Part shown: positions 7,032 through 9,372 of the stretch, one piece after another
Layout: each line of letters opens with the position of its first letter
Numbering within the stretch: the stretch's first letter is position 1
NCBI GenBank assembly: GCA_902478945.1
Contig: CABSMX010000083.1
Coordinates: 1-9,372, forward strand
DNA length: 9,372 nt
Source: an uncultured Collinsella sp.
GTDB taxonomy: Bacteria > Actinomycetota > Coriobacteriia > Coriobacteriales > Coriobacteriaceae
Reading direction: 5' to 3'
Made by a program: the position numbers and the translations under genes
The notes under the pieces: model-generated
The model's database searches: none
What the model was told of the DNA's origin: nothing
The model's input: only the letters and a program-made list of their open reading frames with translations

Positions 7032-7342
7032 CGCCCGTCATCCCCTCTCGAATGATATCGACGATACGAATTCCCTCAAACGGATTTTCGGCAAGTAGCT
7101 CTCGATATTCAATACTGGCTTCTAAGACTCGACGAGTCCGGAAGTATGCGGCGAAATTCAGACTTGTTGACTAGGGCTGCATCGATAAGATCGGCGCGTT
7201 GTCGAAGCGACCGGACTCCCCCGTCGCTAAGAACGCATCGCCTTCGAGAATGGCCTGGAAGGTCTCCGGGTTGGGTTCATTGGAAGGAAAAGGACGCGGG
7301 CTGGTATTCACAAGCTCCTCGTCCTGTTTACAGCACTTCATA
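7012..7342 (-). pseudogene. Frameshifted small gene, RelB/DinJ-like antitoxin remnant
   Basis: From ATG 7342, 27 bases after the DUF4160 stop, one frame reads NPETFQAILEGDAFLATGES, then GRFDNA, and soon meets TAG. At the same point the next frame gives ADLIDAALVNKSEF. Together these make the kind of C-terminus seen in RelB/DinJ antitoxins (GRF...DLIDAAL). The first frame then reopens as NFAAYFRTRRVLEASIEYRE and runs to a TGA at 7012, inside the XRE gene. The most natural reading is a small coding gene broken by one or two indels, either real decay or sequencing error. The usual N-terminal ribbon-helix-helix part is not evident. The family assignment rests on a short pattern only. Confidence 0.45.
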
Positions 7343-7368
7343 GACAAGCGCCTCTTCCTGCTCGATGA

Positions 7369-7647
7369 TTAACAGTAGAACGTCAGTGAATCATCACCAA
7401 AGGTTTCGCGCCACTTGTCACATATGAATTGATGGTTCATGGTTATTAGTTTTGAAAGATCTCTGAGATCCTTAGCCGGAATCTTGCTCTCGTTGTTCGC
7501 AAGCTTGCATCCGCCGTCTTTCGTCAGCCAAAACTTAGTCGAATTAGCAGCCGCCCTCTTTACGCCTACGTGGATGTGAATTGGTTCTCCGTTTTCCGCA
7601 ATCCAAAAGAATAGAACGTACCGCCCGAAAATAAGAACTCGAGGCAT
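7369..7647 (-). CDS. DUF4160 domain protein, probable TA component
   Basis: A 92-residue protein. The opening MPRVLIFGRYVLFFWIAENG followed by EPIHIHV (21-27) is the DUF4160 pattern (start, aromatic strand, then EP-H-HV). Later LANNESKIPAKDLRDL and ICDKWRETFGD also suit the family. DUF4160 proteins are typically about 80-100 residues and occur in two-gene units with a small partner (often DUF2442), and are thought to be toxin-antitoxin parts. Biochemistry is not established. The ATG shares one base with the TAA of the upstream gene (TAATG), giving coupled translation. Codons are less GC-rich than in the ABC-F or surface-protein genes. Confidence 0.87.
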   Translation of the reverse strand: MPRVLIFGRYVLFFWIAENGEPIHIHVGVKRAAANSTKFWLTKDGGCKLANNESKIPAKDLRDLSKLITMNHQFICDKWRETFGDDSLTFYC

Positions 7648-7913
7648 TATGCCACCGCCGGTCCGGCTTTTTGGCGTTCGGCGAGCTCGAAGATAAACGG
7701 GGCGTTTGATCTAACAAATTCTGTCAAGAAATTGAGGTCATCAGCAGTAAATCCTTCGACGTTGAACCATTTGACCGCAGGCAAGAAGCATTCCGCATGG
7801 TCAAAGCCAAAGTCAACCGGGCGCTCGACGGCTACGCGAACGGTTCCGTCTTCTCTTGTCTCTGAGTAGGCAAACTGGGTGCCATCATCAAGCTGAACAT
7901 AGCTCCAAAACAT
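7647..7913 (-). CDS. Small acidic protein, partner of DUF4160
   Basis: An 88-residue protein with no family I can name; it does not look like DUF2442. The sequence is MFWSYVQLDDGTQFAYSET..., with VDFGFDHAECFLP near the middle and a helical C-terminal third (DLNFLTEFVRSNAPFIFELA). The frame is open to ATG 7967, but the start at 7913 is preferred because AAGGAGG lies 5 bases before it and the added residues look unlike protein. It overlaps the DUF4160 start by one base and probably acts with it as antitoxin or partner; this is inferred from position. Its 5' end resembles the start of the 61-aa gene at 6330, both in DNA and protein. Confidence 0.84.
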   Translation of the reverse strand: MFWSYVQLDDGTQFAYSETREDGTVRVAVERPVDFGFDHAECFLPAVKWFNVEGFTADDLNFLTEFVRSNAPFIFELAERQKAGPAVA

Positions 7914-7939
7914 GACTACCTCCTTAGTGTTTGCATTTG

Positions 7940-7945
7940 AGTATA
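7940..7945 (-). promoter_or_regulatory. Possible -10 for the small-gene run
   Basis: TATACT on the minus strand lies about 27 bases before the ATG at 7913, ahead of the SD. No good -35 is found 16-18 bases upstream. It is the best candidate promoter for the genes between 7913 and 4871, which have small or no gaps. Confidence 0.3.
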
Positions 7946-8267
7946 AAGAACGGAGTGGATTTAGCACGAGGTGAATTGAATTAATCCAATAAGACCCGAA
8001 CCCTGCCGGCCGACTGCATAGGCCGTCTCAATCGTCAGTGCCCATATGTCTACGAAAAAAGCCTGAGCCAAAGAATAGATAGTGGCTAAGCCCCGATTCA
8101 TTTATTGAACGAACAACACTGCTCGCGATGTCATCTCTTGGCTTTCATTTAACCGCCTCTCACCAATTCCTTTTGTATAAGTATAGAACATATGTTTGCG
8201 TATTGCCACAAGCGATAGTCCTTGTTGCGGAAACGCATATGGCTGCACGTTAGACATTGTATGCGTG
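7946..8267. other. Intergenic stretch without a gene
   Basis: I see no credible gene. It separates the minus-strand small-gene run from the minus-strand surface-protein terminator. Short inverted sequences such as GGCC-GACTGCATA-GGCC near 8007 are too weak to name. Confidence 0.5.
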
Positions 8268-8303
8268 AAAAAAAAGCAACGCTCCCTTGCCGAAAGCGTT
8301 GCC
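8268..8303 (-). terminator. Intrinsic terminator of the LPXTG protein gene
   Basis: On the minus strand GCAACGCT pairs perfectly with AGCGTTGC around an 11-base loop and is followed by eight T. It lies about 50 bases past the stop codon at 8355. Confidence 0.88.
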
Positions 8304-8354
8304 CTTAAAACTCCTATAGAGCTCTTGTATTGCTGCCAGGCGCGCCGCACCGCA

Positions 8355-9372
8355 TCAGCAGCGAAATGCGGCGTTCAGAAGCACTGTCCCCAGCAGGAAT
8401 AGCGTTAAGGAGGCAGCTATCCAGCAGCTGTCGCCGGTCTTGGGAAGCGCCGGTGTTGTTGCCATAGTGGATTTGGGCTTTGTCTTCTTGGTGACTGTGG
8501 TCTTGAGCGACGTAGCTGCGGGTTTCACCGTGGGATCCGTCGCCGGTCCCGCACCGGGTTGCCCCGCAGTAGGGTCGGCGCCACCAGTAGGCTCGCCCGT
8601 ACCATCCCCACGCACCTCGCCGCCGGGTGTAACGGTCTCCCCAGCCGGGCCAACGGCGTCATCGGGCTCGATCACCACGTGCGGTGCCACGACCCCGTCA
8701 GCATCCACCACGCCGGCAGCGCCAAAGGCTCCACCTGCGGGCGTCACAAAGTGCGCGGCCACGAGCGACCCGCGATCGCAGAAAACGCCAGCATCCGTAC
8801 CGGTTGCATCAAGCCAGGACGCATCCACGTCAAGCGTCTTGCTCGCCGCGTCTGCCCCAAATCCCTCGTCGAGCAAGCGCACACCATAAAAGCGAAGGCC
8901 AGTATCGGAACCCGCGCCCGAAGCAGCAAGGTGCCCGCCGGCGCGTACGGTCAAGCTACCCGCGGCAATGCAGGCCACAGTCTGGTCAACAACGCCTGCC
9001 CCGTCGGCCCTGGCATCGACCGTGCAGCCGTCCACCACCAGCGCCTGGGCCACATGGATCCCGCATTGCGAACCCGTCGCTGTGAGCAAGCCGGAGCCGC
9101 GAAGTGTAAGGTTTCCCCACACCTCCATGCCGCTCATGGAAATGTCCGCATCGGGCGTATGCGTCTCGAACACGGAGTTTTGCCCCACAAGCGTCACCAC
9201 CAGGTCGCCATTGGCGCCGATGGCCTCACCCGCATAGCCGGTTAGCTCAAGATGATCGGTATCTGTCCAAGCCCATCCGGGACCCGACACGCCCGGCTCG
9301 CAGTACGTGGTGCCTGCGATCGCGTCGAAAATGTTGGTGTAAGGGTGACGCCCTAGCGCCCGTTTAACGAAG
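8355..9372 (-). CDS. LPXTG-anchored surface protein, 5' end outside window
   Basis: 338 codons are visible; the frame is open to the right edge, so the N-terminus and signal peptide are missing. GTG at 9290 is not the start, because coding sense continues upstream (RHPYTNIFDAIAGTTY). The body has short strand-turn units, such as GNLTLRGSGLLTATGSQCGI, VVDGCTVDARADGAGV and GSLTVRAGGHLAASGAG, which suggest a beta-helix or beta-solenoid. A wall-spanning stretch rich in P, T, G and then K follows. The sorting signal is LPKTGD (8430-8447) followed by a hydrophobic segment ending in AAFRC. Sortase would cleave between T and G and link the protein to the cell wall. The charged tail is very short, one Arg only. 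Adhesion or glycan binding is plausible but unproven. Confidence 0.9.
   Translation of the reverse strand, partial: FVKRALGRHPYTNIFDAIAGTTYCEPGVSGPGWAWTDTDHLELTGYAGEAIGANGDLVVTLVGQNSVFETHTPDADISMSGMEVWGNLTLRGSGLLTATGSQCGIHVAQALVVDGCTVDARADGAGVVDQTVACIAAGSLTVRAGGHLAASGAGSDTGLRFYGVRLLDEGFGADAASKTLDVDASWLDATGTDAGVFCDRGSLVAAHFVTPAGGAFGAAGVVDADGVVAPHVVIEPDDAVGPAGETVTPGGEVRGDGTGEPTGGADPTAGQPGAGPATDPTVKPAATSLKTTVTKKTKPKSTMATTPALPKTGDSCWIAASLTLFLLGTVLLNAAFRC

Noticed and set aside
8102..8350. 82-codon minus-strand frame after the LPXTG gene
   Set aside because: It runs across the intrinsic terminator at 8268-8303, and its composition is unlike the neighbouring genes.
8440..9245. Plus-strand frames opposite the surface protein
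   Set aside because: The minus frame has the LPKTG signal and a hydrophobic tail; the plus frames are Pro/Ser/Ala shadows.

Overview
The window looks like a contig end from a high-GC gut actinobacterium of the Coriobacteriia, most likely Collinsella or a close relative. The basis is GC-rich coding sequence, strong SD sites, an LPXTG surface protein and protein families I associate with that group. The genus is inferred, not proven. The first 44 bases are not genomic: they match the Illumina Nextera read-2 adapter with its index, so genomic sequence starts at about 45.

Left part (45-3003). A minus-strand ABC-F ATPase is cut by the contig end inside its second signature motif. Upstream of it is a stable-RNA region with two identical tRNA-Ala(GGC) cassettes (promoter, tRNA, terminator; minus strand) 977 bp apart. 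Between them lies a plus-strand tRNA with anticodon CAT and its own terminator. Behind each tRNA-Ala cassette sits a 158-bp element with inverted-repeat ends and a conserved inner hairpin. The two elements align without gaps at about two-thirds identity. They are the least explained structures here.

Middle (3046-4710). A lower-GC, 385-residue minus-strand gene of unknown function has a C-terminal part resembling a PD-(D/E)XK/DUF559-like nuclease fold. Next come a gene-poor stretch, a 3 x 12-bp tandem repeat, and a tRNA-Val(CAC) with terminator and promoter. The tRNA 3' end plus repeat resembles an old integration site, but no integrase is present.

Right-centre (4871-7913). A compact minus-strand run of small genes, many overlapping or nearly touching, reads like stacked toxin-antitoxin modules. 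In transcription order: an 88-aa unknown protein and a DUF4160 protein (TAATG overlap), a frameshifted antitoxin-like remnant, an XRE-family regulator, a 61-aa protein, a Doc/Fic toxin (ATGA overlap) and a DUF3825 protein. The 61-aa and 88-aa genes share their SD site and first eleven codons, suggesting N-terminal shuffling. Doc and DUF3825 share one reading frame, separated by a single TAG and eight codons.

Right end (8268-9372). A minus-strand LPXTG-anchored, probably beta-helical surface protein, with its terminator, runs off the window and lacks its N-terminus.
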